Below, one piece after another: positions 7,674 to 16,600 of a stretch of DNA of 39,592 nucleotides. This stretch comes from CAZUDI01 sp964618975. GTDB taxonomy: Bacteria; Desulfobacterota; Desulfomonilia; UBA1062. The DNA lies in the NCBI GenBank assembly GCA_964618975.1, contig CAZUDI010000036.1:1-39592 (forward strand). Reading direction: 5' to 3'. Under the pieces are notes generated by a model, which worked only from the letters and a program-made list of their open reading frames with translations, ran no database searches and was not told the origin of the DNA. Both the position numbers and the translations under genes were made by a program. Each line of letters begins with the position of its first letter. Positions within the stretch are counted from its first letter, which is position 1.

Positions 7674-8993
7674 CTAGCGTACGTGCGGAAATGCGGCGGT
7701 CTTGATCTTGCGGGGTACGAGCGGGGCCATGCGGGTGAAGGCCACCTTGAGGATGGTGGGCATGACCTTGGCGATGGGCTTGCTGATCTCGTCGCCGAAG
7801 GCGTGCATCAGCTCCTCGCGCGAATAGTGCAGCCTGACGCCGAAGGCCCAGTTGGCCAGCATCATGGGCAGGTAGCAGCCCTCGCAGTGGGTGATCACGT
7901 CACGCGTGTCCGAGCGGCGCACGTCCAGGAACTTGGCGCCCATGCCCCGGGTGTAGTTCCACAAGAGCGGCAGCGCGCGGAAGTCGAGCGGCATGCTGGC
8001 GGCCCCGCAGCAGATCCCGTTGTCGTGATTGTGCTCGAGCTCGGTGAGTTCGGCCCCGGCCTCGCAGTAGAGCCGCCGCATGAGCTCCTGGAACTCGCCG
8101 CCCATACGCCGCGCATGGCACGAGTCGTGGATGGCGCCCTTGTAGGACAGGGGGTTCTTCAGCCGCACCTCGCCCTTCTCGATCTTCTCGAGCAGCAGGT
8201 GATTGAAGTGGATCACCTCGAAGGGCAGCCCTTCGCGGCCGGTGATGGCGCAGTAGATCTCGGGCAGGATCTTGCCGATGAAGCTGTAGCCCGAGGAGCA
8301 CAGGCACACCAGGCGCTCGCAGTCCAGGCGGCTGAAGTGGGCGATGAACTTCTCGGCCATCTCGGCGTAGAGATCCCACAACCCGGCGCGGTAGTGCCAT
8401 TCCCCGCAGCACACGTCGTCCGGGCTGTAGACCGGGATACTTTTAAGGATCTGCGAGTTCTGGATGTCCTGGGTGAAGAGCCGGCCGAAACACCCCGGGA
8501 AGATGACGTCCCGCGAGGGCCCCGGCAGCTGACGCCAGCGGTCGAGGATCTCCATCTCCTCCGGGGTGTTGTAGCCGACCAGGTCGCGGAAGAAGCCCGG
8601 CCCGCCGGTGCCCACCAGCAGGTAGCCCAGAATGGCCGGCAGCTTCGCCTGCCTGAGGTCCTTTTTCTCGGCCACACGCTGCAGGATGAGCTCGAAGGGC
8701 TTGAGCCCCTCGGGGCAGAAGCTGTTGCAGCTCATGCACAGGGTGCATTCCGCGAAGATGTGCCGGGGGTCCTCGCCGTTGATCAGCCGGAGCTTCTCGG
8801 CACGGGCCTCGCCCTCGCTCAGGTCGAGCCGGTTGCAGCGCAGCAGGCACTCCCCACACAGCGTGCACTGGCTCCAGTCGCTGGCCTCCATGAACCGGGG
8901 CCGCCCCAGGCCGGTACGGGGGGCCGCCTCCCCTCTCACAGGCGCCAGCGCCTCCACCGGGGCCTCCATCCTGGTCCGCTTGTGTATCTCCAT
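7674..8993 (-). CDS. HdrD/GlpC-like (Fe-S)-binding protein with two CCG domains
   Basis: Protein of 439 residues. The N-terminal part has two ferredoxin-type 4Fe-4S sites (C43, C46, C49, C53 and C83, C86, C89, C93; QCTLCGECLLRC and ECTLCMSCNSFCPEG). Two CCG domains follow: PGCFGRL with DVCCGEWHYRAG, and DSCHARRMGG with GICCGAASM. This architecture is that of heterodisulfide reductase HdrD/HdrB, GlpC and LutA-like subunits, which pass electrons to disulfides or between a dehydrogenase and the quinone or thiol pool. No membrane anchor is evident. The ATG at 8993 has GGGGAGGT upstream. It is divergent from the MetV-like pair, which suggests but does not prove joint function. Partner and substrate unknown. 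Confidence 0.88.
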   Translation of the reverse strand: MEIHKRTRMEAPVEALAPVRGEAAPRTGLGRPRFMEASDWSQCTLCGECLLRCNRLDLSEGEARAEKLRLINGEDPRHIFAECTLCMSCNSFCPEGLKPFELILQRVAEKKDLRQAKLPAILGYLLVGTGGPGFFRDLVGYNTPEEMEILDRWRQLPGPSRDVIFPGCFGRLFTQDIQNSQILKSIPVYSPDDVCCGEWHYRAGLWDLYAEMAEKFIAHFSRLDCERLVCLCSSGYSFIGKILPEIYCAITGREGLPFEVIHFNHLLLEKIEKGEVRLKNPLSYKGAIHDSCHARRMGGEFQELMRRLYCEAGAELTELEHNHDNGICCGAASMPLDFRALPLLWNYTRGMGAKFLDVRRSDTRDVITHCEGCYLPMMLANWAFGVRLHYSREELMHAFGDEISKPIAKVMPTILKVAFTRMAPLVPRKIKTAAFPHVR

Positions 8994-9026
8994 AGTACCT
9001 CCCCTTGAAATGTAATTTTTAATCGC

Positions 9027-9096
9027 TATGGGCCAAATTCCCCGCCGCTTGCGGCGGCAAGGAGGGGCAAACGCTTGCCCTGGGGTTCATCCCCCT
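9027..9096 (+). repeat. Dispersed intergenic repeat, copy A
   Basis: Begins TATGGGCCAAATTCCCCG, then the palindrome CCGCCGC-TT-GCGGCGG (9042-9057), then AAGGAGGGG and CTTGCCCTGGGGTTCAT. An inverted copy lies at 31801-31868 (four differences in the first 40 positions) and a shorter copy at 25452-25497. It resembles REP-like elements in size and palindromic core. Confidence 0.65.
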
Positions 9097-9253
9097 GGTC
9101 GTCACCCGCAGCCCCTCTTCCGACGGGAGGGACCACCTCTCCCGTTGATAGAGCAGCTTGTATGCCAGACGACCTCACGCCGGGATTCACCACGCCCCGG
9201 CCCGTTTCCCGGCCCCTTCGGCCCCGCCCCGGCCGTCCCCCGGGCGGGATCGC

Positions 9254-9273
9254 CTGTCCCTCATTCGGGACAG
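9254..9273. promoter_or_regulatory. Palindrome CTGTCCC-N6-GGGACAG, candidate enhancer site
   Basis: Exact 7-bp arms separated by 6 bp, extended to 8 bp by flanking C and G. It is centred about 130 bp upstream of the predicted start of the sigma-54 promoter at 9369. The same arm sequence and spacing recur at 11901-11920 upstream of the second sigma-54 promoter. Confidence 0.55.
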
Positions 9274-9368
9274 GGCCCCGCCCCCGACCGGGCCGGCATC
9301 CCCTGCCGGATCGCGCCGGGGCCTGCGCCTCCGTCATCCGCCCCCCCCTTTCCACCACGGCCGGTCAC

Positions 9369-9384
9369 TGGCAGGCAATTTGCT
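9369..9384 (+). promoter_or_regulatory. Sigma-54 (-24/-12) promoter of the MetV-like operon
   Basis: TGGCAGGCAATTTGCT against the consensus TGGCACR-N4-TTGCW: one mismatch, with GG (9370-9371) and GC (9382-9383) exactly 10 bp apart. It faces the MetV-like genes, whose first start codon is about 155 bp downstream. Confidence 0.75.
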
Positions 9385-9537
9385 TGGGCTCAGGTCAGGG
9401 GTGGATCCCCGGTTCCGGGCGGCGTCCCCTTGCGGGGCGGCCTGCAACGGGCAAGGTAGTGCACCCCCCTGTCGTGTCGTGACCCGCCGGAGGCGCAGGC
9501 GGGGCGATTGAAAACCTGAGGCAAGAGGAGGGACGCC

Positions 9538-10302
9538 ATGTTTCTGACCAGGTACAAGTCGGCGCGTGAGATCCGGCACTCCCTGGAGGGCCTCGAGCAC
9601 CTGGCCCTGTTTTCCTGCGGGGGCTGCGCCAACATGAACGCCATCGGCGGGGTCACGGGGCTGAGGTTCGTGCGGCAGCAACTGGAACAATGGGGCAAGG
9701 AGGTGATCACCGCCCAGGTCGTCACCGGGTGCTGCTGTGAGGCGGTCATGCGGCACGCCGTCCGGGCCTACCTGCGCCCGGTGGCCTCGCGCATCGAGGC
9801 CCTGGTGCAGATCAGCTGCGCGGCCGGCATCAAGGACGCCTTCCACTGCAACCCGGGCCTTCCGGTGATCGCGGCCTGCGACCCCATCGGGGTGGAGGCC
9901 CTCCTGCCTCACGGCGCCTCCTTCGACGACCCGGCCGAGGCGCTCATCGCCGACGGGCTGTGCACACCCCGGGGGCACTGCGTGCTCTCCTTCACGCACG
10001 GTATCTGCCCCTACACCGCCTGCCCCTCAAAGAGCCTCTACGGCCCCTGTACCGAGGCCCCCCCTCAGGACGGCGCCTGCGCCCGCAATCCCCGGCAGCG
10101 CTGCGTGTGGAAGGTGATCGAGGCGCGGGGGGTGGACTATGCGGCCCTCGAACGGCTCAAGGCGATCCACGCCGACGAGCATCTCGCCCGGCTGCCCTCC
10201 TTCAAAGACAGGGCCTCGCCCGTCTTCATGCAGCGCCTGGGGGGCGCCCTCATGGCGCGGCTGCCCAATCCCCTGGTGGAATGCGTGCACTGGATCCGCT
10301 GA
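9538..10302 (+). CDS. MetV-like protein (methylene-THF reductase C-terminal-domain family), copy 1
   Basis: Protein of 254 residues resembling MetV, the Fe-S/zinc subunit partnered with MetF in acetogens. Seen: FSCGGCANMNAIGG (C27, C30), a C65-C66-C67 triplet in TGCCCEAV, QISCAAGIKDAF (C94), AACDPIG (C114), and the C-terminal signature GHCVLSFTHGICPYTACP plus YGPC and RCVWKVI (C148, C157, C162, C171, C181, C189). A C-terminal tail after residue 200 is shared with copy 2. No MetF catalytic subunit is in the window. Metal-cluster electron transfer or a corrinoid/folate-linked role is an inference. The ATG at 9538 follows AGAGGAGGGA. First gene of a sigma-54-type operon. Confidence 0.8.
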   Translation: MFLTRYKSAREIRHSLEGLEHLALFSCGGCANMNAIGGVTGLRFVRQQLEQWGKEVITAQVVTGCCCEAVMRHAVRAYLRPVASRIEALVQISCAAGIKDAFHCNPGLPVIAACDPIGVEALLPHGASFDDPAEALIADGLCTPRGHCVLSFTHGICPYTACPSKSLYGPCTEAPPQDGACARNPRQRCVWKVIEARGVDYAALERLKAIHADEHLARLPSFKDRASPVFMQRLGGALMARLPNPLVECVHWIR

Positions 10303-10465
10303 GGGACAGCAAGCGCGCGTCCCAAAAGGGCGGGCCCGGCGCCCAAGGCCACCTGGCCGGGGCCGGAAGATCCCGGGCCGCACCCCGGTCACCCGGGCTT
10401 GAGGGGGACGGGGTTCCTGGGGGGAGGCTCGCTGTCCCCTATGATGGTATGAAAGGAGGAGACCG
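10303..10465. other. Spacer between the MetV-like genes with widely spaced inverted repeat
   Basis: GGGACAGC-A-AGC directly after the stop of copy 1 (from 10304) is complementary, with one mismatch, to GCTCGCTGTCCC (about 10427-10438). The GGGACAG arms match those of the enhancer-like palindromes. It could pair in RNA to bring the second ribosome-binding site close to the first gene, or be two half-sites. Confidence 0.4.
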
Positions 10466-11236
10466 ATGTTCAAGTCCGTGTACAAGAGCGCAGACGAGAT
10501 CCGCTTTTCGCTCGAGCCCTACCACCGGCTGGCCCTGTTCTCGTGCGGGGTGTGTGCCAACCTGGCCGACGTGGGCGGGATCCGCGGGGCGCGCATGCTG
10601 GGGGGCCTGCTCGGTGAGTGGGGCAAGGAGGTGGTGCTCTCCCGCGTCGTTTCGGGATGCTGCGTGGGCACGATCATGGAGGATGCCGTGCGCCGGTACC
10701 TCGCGCCCCGGCGGCCCGACCTCGAGGCCCTGGTGGTGATCAGCTGTGCCGGGGGGATCAAGTGCGCCAACCTCCACAGCCCGGGCCTGCCGGTGATCGC
10801 GGCCTGTGATTCGGTGGGGTCGCTGCCGCTGACCCCGCGCAACTCCCCGCGGGAGGGCCTGGCGATCGCCGGCACCTGCCCCGGATGCGACGACGGGCAC
10901 TGCGTCATCTCGTACACCGCCGGCATCTGTCCGGTGACCGAGTGCCGCCTCCACCGCCGCTACGGTCCCTGTGAAGACGCGCCGACCAACGGTTCGACAT
11001 GCGCACAGGACCCCCGCCGCAGCTGCGTGTGGCCACTCATCGCATCCGAGGTCAAAAAACGCGGCCGCAGCCTGGAGCCCCTGGCGGAGCTGGAACGCAT
11101 CCACCGACAGACACACGCCGAGCGCCTGCCCACCCTCGTGCGCAGCACCACCGCCTGGCCGCTCCAGCGGCTGGCCGCGACGGTGATGTCGGGGCTGCCC
11201 GTTCCCATCACCCGTTTGCTGCACGCCATCCGCTGA
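10466..11236 (+). CDS. MetV-like protein (methylene-THF reductase C-terminal-domain family), copy 2
   Basis: Protein of 256 residues, a full-length paralogue of the preceding gene. Matching segments: FSCGVCANLADVGGIRGAR, EWGKEVVLSRVVSGCC, VVISCAGGIKCANL, GLPVIAACDSVG, GHCVISYTAGICPVTEC, RRYGPCEDAP and SCVWPLI. Copy 2 has GTCPGCDDGHC where copy 1 has GLCTPRGHC, so it keeps the family's extra CxxC cysteine. The copy-1 triplet CCC is CC here. The two proteins may form a heterodimer, which is inferred. The ATG at 10466 has AAAGGAGG upstream. The C-terminal amphipathic tail (LERIHRQTHAERLP and onward) is shared with copy 1 and is not part of the usual MetV core as I know it. Confidence 0.8.
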   Translation: MFKSVYKSADEIRFSLEPYHRLALFSCGVCANLADVGGIRGARMLGGLLGEWGKEVVLSRVVSGCCVGTIMEDAVRRYLAPRRPDLEALVVISCAGGIKCANLHSPGLPVIAACDSVGSLPLTPRNSPREGLAIAGTCPGCDDGHCVISYTAGICPVTECRLHRRYGPCEDAPTNGSTCAQDPRRSCVWPLIASEVKKRGRSLEPLAELERIHRQTHAERLPTLVRSTTAWPLQRLAATVMSGLPVPITRLLHAIR

Positions 11237-11258
11237 GAAAGGCCCGGGAGGTCGAATC

Positions 11259-11936
11259 ATGTTGCAGGTCGAACCCTTCACCACCTTCGGCATCGGATCC
11301 CTCTTCGCCGTGGCCGCCTCCCGGCAGCTGGCGCACGAGGCCCGCCTTACCAACCCGTATTTCCTCACCACCATGCTCTTTTTCAGCCTCTTCTTCGTGC
11401 CGGCCGTCTGCTACCTGCTCGTCCAGCATCCCGGGTGGGAGACGATGTTCGTGTTCTACCCCTACCTGGTGGACATGGACGCCCCGCTGCGGGGCTATCC
11501 GGTCATCCCCTGGGCGGCCGGACTGATCATGGTGTTCCTGATCCTGCTGAGTCTGGTCTCCGGCGGCCTGGGCTTCGTGGCCGCGCACGGCCTCATTCGC
11601 CGCGGCAAGCTCAAGGCGGCGCAGGCCCTCTGGATGACCGCCGGCCTGGTCACCCTCGGCATTGTGATCTTCGGCTGGGACGGCAGGGGCTGGGAGCGCA
11701 CCCTCTTCGCCGGGAACTTTCATGACTGGCACCAATGGCACCTGACAGGGGGCCGGAATCCCTACACCCTGTCCGATTTCTTCTCCTCAGCGATCTTCTT
11801 CACCCTGATTGCGGTCTTCACCTGGGTAATCGCGCCCGGGGTCTTCATCGTGTGGCGCTGGGTGCGACAGGGAAGGGCCTGCGGGCGCCCCACGGATGGT
11901 CTGTCCCGGATCCGGGACAGGCCATCCGTGATATGA
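11259..11936 (+). CDS. Integral membrane protein of unknown function
   Basis: Protein of 225 residues that I do not recognise. Hydrophobic segments lie at about 35-55, 84-110, 123-140 and 175-200, with a weaker one at 8-22, giving four or five membrane spans. A His/Trp cluster HDWHQWH at 155-161 precedes the last span and could bind metal or heme. It starts 22 bp after the second MetV-like gene with a GGGAGG ribosome-binding site, so it is probably the operon's third gene and could anchor the MetV-like proteins to the membrane. Its last ~14 codons are encoded by a 40-bp palindrome, so the natural C-terminus may have been altered by that element. Confidence 0.7.
   Translation: MLQVEPFTTFGIGSLFAVAASRQLAHEARLTNPYFLTTMLFFSLFFVPAVCYLLVQHPGWETMFVFYPYLVDMDAPLRGYPVIPWAAGLIMVFLILLSLVSGGLGFVAAHGLIRRGKLKAAQALWMTAGLVTLGIVIFGWDGRGWERTLFAGNFHDWHQWHLTGGRNPYTLSDFFSSAIFFTLIAVFTWVIAPGVFIVWRWVRQGRACGRPTDGLSRIRDRPSVI
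11891..11930. repeat. 40-bp near-perfect palindrome overlapping the 3' end of the membrane-protein gene
   Basis: The whole 40 bp is self-complementary apart from one symmetric mismatch pair. Arms begin CACGGATGG and meet at GGATCC. The core CTGTCCC-GGATCC-GGGACAG (11901-11920) has the same arms and spacing as 9254-9273. It is centred about 240 bp upstream of the predicted start from the sigma-54 promoter at 12124, a typical enhancer distance. It could also act as a transcription terminator for the preceding operon, but no T-run follows. Confidence 0.6.
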
Positions 11937-12026
11937 GACGCCCCCTTGCGAAAATATCGCCCTCCCGGATGATCCGGCGCGGCGGGCCGCACCCAGCGCC
12001 GCCCCGGCCAGGGGTCCTGCCGATGG

Positions 12027-12050
12027 CCCCTGCGCGCGTGCGCACAGGGG
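12027..12050. promoter_or_regulatory. Second dyad upstream of the envelope operon
   Basis: CCCCTG-C-GCGC-GT-GCGC-A-CAGGGG, imperfect at one position pair, about 85 bp upstream of the -24 element. It may be an activator or integration-host-factor-independent looping site; no assignment is possible. Confidence 0.3.
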
Positions 12051-12123
12051 AGAGCACCCGCCGTGGGATACCGGGGCGATGCCCGGGGAAGTCCATCCCT
12101 GAGGAAGGGCCACGCGCCGATCG

Positions 12124-12139
12124 GGGCACACAATTTGCA
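12124..12139 (+). promoter_or_regulatory. Sigma-54 (-24/-12) promoter of the envelope operon
   Basis: GGGCACACAATTTGCA against TGGCACR-N4-TTGCW: only the first base differs. GG (12125-12126) and GC (12137-12138) are 10 bp apart. It shares the core CAATTTGC with the promoter at 9369. The predicted start is near 12150, about 50 nt before the first gene. Confidence 0.75.
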
Positions 12140-12200
12140 GCCTCTGCTTCCATGGAATGACGGTTCGCCCTTATCCGGGCCGAATGAAAGGGGGTAGGCC

Positions 12201-13589
12201 TTGAAGCTGTTCAGAACGAGTATTTCCACGGCACTGTGTCTGGCCTTTCTGGGGGTCTGTCAAACGGAGATGGTCATGGCGGCGTCCGCGATGACCCGCA
12301 CCGAGGACCCCCTGGTGGTCACGGGACGCGAGCTGCAGGCGCTCGCCGGCACGGACCCGCAGGCGCTCTCGCTCATGGTCTATGACCAGGGGGCCTTCCA
12401 CCCCATCCCCTTCCAGATCGACCAGCGTCACCCGGACGGCGCCTATGCCTACCTTTCCGGGAGCAAGGCCAGTACGGACCCCGACCCCACCCTGGACGCC
12501 AATGACGAGCTGGTCTGCATGGCCGCCGACCTGGGGCCACGGGCCGCGGACGGGCAGCTCCCCCCGGGGGCCATCACCGGGGTGGAACTGGAGGTCACGG
12601 ACCCGGTGGACCAGGGCCGGGCCTGGGCCTACCTCTGCAGCTTCGCTCAGGACCCGCCGCGCACGGACCTCGACTATGTGGCCTTCGCGGTGGACCCTCA
12701 GACGCACCGCAAGTATGCCCGCACCCGGGACCGCCAGGGCAGCGGAGTCATCGTGGGCACCCCGCTCAACTCCATGTGTCCGGACGAGCTCCGACTGGTG
12801 GCCTCCGACGGGACGGTCAGCCCGGATGTCCTGGACCGCCTCAAGATCAGGGGGGTCCTGAAACCCAAATTCTTCTTCAGCCTCGATTTCTTCATGGACG
12901 AGCTGATCAAGGAGAAGCTCGTGGCCTGGAGCGACGGCCCGGTCCGCATCACCTACCGCGGCGAGGGCTACGGCAAGCTGAGCATCGTGCGCTTCCCGGC
13001 CTACGAGGTGACCGAGGTCGCCTATTACCGCAACAGCATCCAGGCCCGTTTCACCCTCGACCTGCCCTTTTCTATCGACACCTTCGTGAAGACCCTGCCG
13101 CTCAAGGGCTACCTGGACTTCAACCGGCACATCTCCGGATCCAGGATCTATTCCCAGAGCAACCCCCCGGCCGCAGAGCTCGTCCTGGACGGGACGCTCA
13201 GCGATCAGGAACGCGCCCTGGACCGGCAGCAGAGCTGCAACTGGATCGTGGGCTACGGGCCGTACGGGTGCATCATCAACCGCATGTACTTCTGCGACGC
13301 GTGGGCGGACGTCAAGCGCTCGTTCTACCTCAACGAGGACCTCGGCCGGGCCTACGACCCCGAGGACGACCCCGGCGAAATGGCCATCGGCTTCGATGTC
13401 CAGGGCTTCGAGGACCTGGATACCGACAAGGGTACCTTCATCCTCTACTTCTACTTCATCGGCAGCGAGAGAGACTTCCAGCCGGGCCAGGAGAGGGCCA
13501 TCATCGACATCCTTGACCGCCCCCTGCAGGTTGTCTGCAGGGGGATCTCCGGGCTCAAGGCCTGCGGTCCGGACGCGGCGCAGGACTAG
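12201..13589 (+). CDS. Secreted protein of unknown function (envelope operon, gene 1)
   Basis: Protein of 462 residues with an N-terminal signal peptide (KLFRTSISTALCLAFLGV, likely cut near MVMAASA). I recognise no named domain. The start of the mature part (PLVVTGRELQALAG, FHPIPFQIDQR, TLDANDELVCMAADLG) is a pattern I associate with uncharacterised exported proteins of Deltaproteobacteria. It has several cysteines and is rich in Asp. It starts at TTG 12201: AAAGGGGGT is correctly spaced, and the nearby ATG at 12184 runs into a stop after six codons. First gene after the sigma-54 promoter; the lipoprotein gene follows after 12 bp. Probably periplasmic or surface-exposed. Confidence 0.75.
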   Translation: MKLFRTSISTALCLAFLGVCQTEMVMAASAMTRTEDPLVVTGRELQALAGTDPQALSLMVYDQGAFHPIPFQIDQRHPDGAYAYLSGSKASTDPDPTLDANDELVCMAADLGPRAADGQLPPGAITGVELEVTDPVDQGRAWAYLCSFAQDPPRTDLDYVAFAVDPQTHRKYARTRDRQGSGVIVGTPLNSMCPDELRLVASDGTVSPDVLDRLKIRGVLKPKFFFSLDFFMDELIKEKLVAWSDGPVRITYRGEGYGKLSIVRFPAYEVTEVAYYRNSIQARFTLDLPFSIDTFVKTLPLKGYLDFNRHISGSRIYSQSNPPAAELVLDGTLSDQERALDRQQSCNWIVGYGPYGCIINRMYFCDAWADVKRSFYLNEDLGRAYDPEDDPGEMAIGFDVQGFEDLDTDKGTFILYFYFIGSERDFQPGQERAIIDILDRPLQVVCRGISGLKACGPDAAQD

Positions 13590-13601
13590 GGAGGATCCGC
13601 C

Positions 13602-16600
13602 ATGCAGGGCAAGAAGCCTCTCACGTGCACCCCGGGCCGGGGGCCGGGAAGCCCTTCCCCCCTCCGGCATCTCCTGATCGGCATGGGCGTGCTGGCGGGC
13701 GCGCTCCTCGTGTGCCTGGTATCTCCCGGCTGCGAAAAGGAACACACCTACAGCGGCCGGGGGGAGGCCGTGGCCCTCAACCACGAGGCCCTCATCCCGG
13801 AGGACTACCCCCACCTGCGCCGTCTCCTGGGGAACATGACCGGACGGGATCTCTTCTGCCTGCTGGGCGAGAGCCTGGAGGGCCTGCAGGCCCTCCAGCG
13901 CCAGGGTCTCACCACCGACGACGATTACCGGACCCTGCTGGGGATCATCGGCAACACACAGGCCCTCCTTTGCGAACAGCAGGACCTGTGGCAGACCGAA
14001 GGCCGTGGCCTGGGGATGTCGGAGGCGGCCGGGTCCCTGACGGTCCTGCTGGAGCTGGCCACCGACGCGGGGGTGGGGGATATCCTCACGCAGCTCATCG
14101 ACCGGACCGGACCGCACCTCCTGACCGCATACCTGTACCCCCTGCTCTCCCACCTGATGGCCGCCGACGACGCCCTCATCACGGGGGCCCTGGAAAGTGT
14201 CCACCTCGCGGACGAGCCCGAGTTCACCCGCGCCGATTTCGATGTATGTCTGGACACCCTCCATGGCCTGCTCGACCCGCAGGGGGCCTATGCCCCCGTG
14301 CATGCCGCCCTCACGGGCCTGTTCGACGCCCTGAAGACCTCGGACCTGGGGTTGAGCCTCGGGGACCTGACGGCCCTCTGCGACAGCATGCTCACCCTGG
14401 GCGCGGACCTGGCCGCAGGAGTGCACCTCGACCCGGTGGTGTGGGAGGCGGCCGGGCCGGTCATCCGGGAGGCCCTCTCCGAGCCCGAGACACGCTCATG
14501 CCTGAAGGACCTCCTGAGGTCCACCGGACTGCTCCTCTCCGAGCCCCTCGCGCCCGACGGGCACAACCCCTGGGACACCGCGGCCACACCCGATGCCGCG
14601 CGCATCCTGAACGGCCTGCGCGACCTGTCCGACCCGCAGATGCTCGCCCGCGAGGATTTCCGGGCCTTCGTGGACGCCGCCCGCGAGGGCCTGGCCCTGC
14701 TCGAGGGATCGGACGGCCTGAAGGGCAGCCTCAGGGGCCTCAGCCGGTTCGATCCCCGCTACCTGCCCCGCATCGACGACGCCATCCAGGAGCACCTGAT
14801 CAGAGGCAACACCTACGGCGAGCCCCGGGAAGGGTCCGCGGTGCAGACCAGCCTGCTCAGGAGCCTGATCTACCTGCTGGACGTCATCGTACCGATCTCC
14901 GAGCGCATGGAATCCCTGGGGCTGCCCGTCCTGGGGCTCATTACCTGCCCAGCGGGCACCGTATCGGCGCACGACAACCTGATCGAATGGATCATGGGCG
15001 AGATCGCCACCGCCACGCGCGCCTACCCTGCCGCGTACACCTACATCGAGGGCCGCACCTATCCCGACAGCCTGGAGGGCGTCGACTGGCTCTTCTACAC
15101 CAAGCCCTACAGCATCCTGCACGCCAACGCCTTCCTGCCCCAGGCCTCCTTCCAAGGCCTGGGCGGAATCCTCGGGCTGCTGGACGTGTACGTCATCCGC
15201 GACCTCGCCGCGCTCCTGGGCCTGGTGACCGACCCCATCCCGGCCCTGGAACCCGTCATCGGCAGCCTGGGCACCCGCTACACCACCGGACAGCGAAACG
15301 TCCTCATCGCCCTGGCCGCCCCGGTCATCGAACACTTCTGGTTCACCGGGCGCGCCCTGGACCTCGTCTCCCTGGTGGCAGCCCTCAACGAGATCGACCC
15401 CGCAGGCTACATCCCACTCTTCATGGGCGCCAGCGCCACGCTGCGCACGGACACCCCCGGGGGGGTGCTCAAGACCCTGGAGGGGCCGGCGGGCTACGGA
15501 ATCATCACCTATGCCCTGCGGGGACATGCCCCGGACGACGGCGGCATCCTTGACCCGCTCCTCGACCTGGGCCTGCGGCTGATCCGGACCCTGGAGGACG
15601 CCCCGGCCCCGGAGGGCCACCCGGGCACCCTGCTGGAGGCCCTCTGCGATGCGGTGCACCTCGACCTCGCCGGTGAGTACCCCGACCTGGACGCGCTGCT
15701 CTTCGGTGACGGCCAGGACCGGGGTCTCCTCGACCGGCTGTACGCCTTCCTGGCCGACGGGGACAACCTGCAGTCATTAAGCGACCTGGGCGCGGCCCTG
15801 GGCCGCCTCACGCTCGCCGTCCGGGAGGCCGGCCTCTTCGACCAGGGGCTGGATGTCCTGGTGGCCGACGATCCCTGGGCGGCCCTCACCGCGCCCGGGG
15901 CACCCCTCCTCGAGGGTCTCCGGGGATTCCTGGGCGAAGAGGGCCCCCGCGACGACCTCCGGCGGCTCGTCCAGGCGGGGCTCCGGCTCCTGCCCGCCGA
16001 CGGAGGAGCTCCCGGCGAGGCCGCCCTCGGAGTGGTGGAGGCCCTGCTCGCGTGCTCGGAGACGCTCCTGGGCGACCTCGAAAGGCTGCTGCCCCCCCTG
16101 GGCTCCCTGGCAAACATGCTCACCCTGGAAGGGGACGCCGGAAAGCGGTTCGGCGCTCTCCTGGCCTACCTGCTCCGCGACCAGGACGGACGACCCACCC
16201 CCTGCGGCGAGAGGCTCTTTGCCCTCGTCAAGACGGCCCTGGACCTCCGGCATCCGGATGTCAACCCGCAGGGCCTGGGCGACGAGACCCCCCTGAACGT
16301 CTTCCTGGCACATCTGCTGGGCTCGCCCGGGGAACCGGGCCTCTATGACCTGCGCCCGGCCCTGGACTTCCCGGGTGCCCTCTGCGCCCCGGGCCAGGCG
16401 CGCGAGGCCCTGTGGTGCCTCGTGGCCCCCGCCCCGGGCGAGGGTCTCCTGGCGAAGATCCTGCGGGACCAGCACCTCACCCTGGACTTCGTGCGGGCGC
16501 TGTGCACCCCCGTGGCCGGCGACGCGGTGGTCCTGAGGGTGCTCAGGGCGGTGCACCTTCAGGGTGTGGACATGAACGGCGTGCTCGAAGACCTGGCCCG

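Larger units (their letters stand above)
8994..9537. other. Divergent intergenic region: repeat, palindrome and sigma-54 promoter
   Basis: 544 bp, very GC-rich. From left to right: a copy of a dispersed repeat (9027-9096), the palindrome CTGTCCC-TCATTC-GGGACAG (9254-9273), a near-consensus -24/-12 promoter facing right (9369-9384), and a probable long leader of about 140 nt before the first MetV-like gene. Open frames in this stretch have no ribosome-binding sites or recognisable products and are rejected. Confidence 0.6.

Noticed and set aside
9070..9090. Weak -24/-12-like sequence facing the CCG Fe-S protein gene
   Set aside because: Only the -12 part fits; the sequence belongs to the conserved tail of the dispersed repeat.
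12171..14426. Very long leftward frame opposite the envelope operon
   Set aside because: It is the antisense shadow of two rightward genes in high-GC DNA; its composition is Gly/Arg/Val/His/Gln-rich with no motifs.
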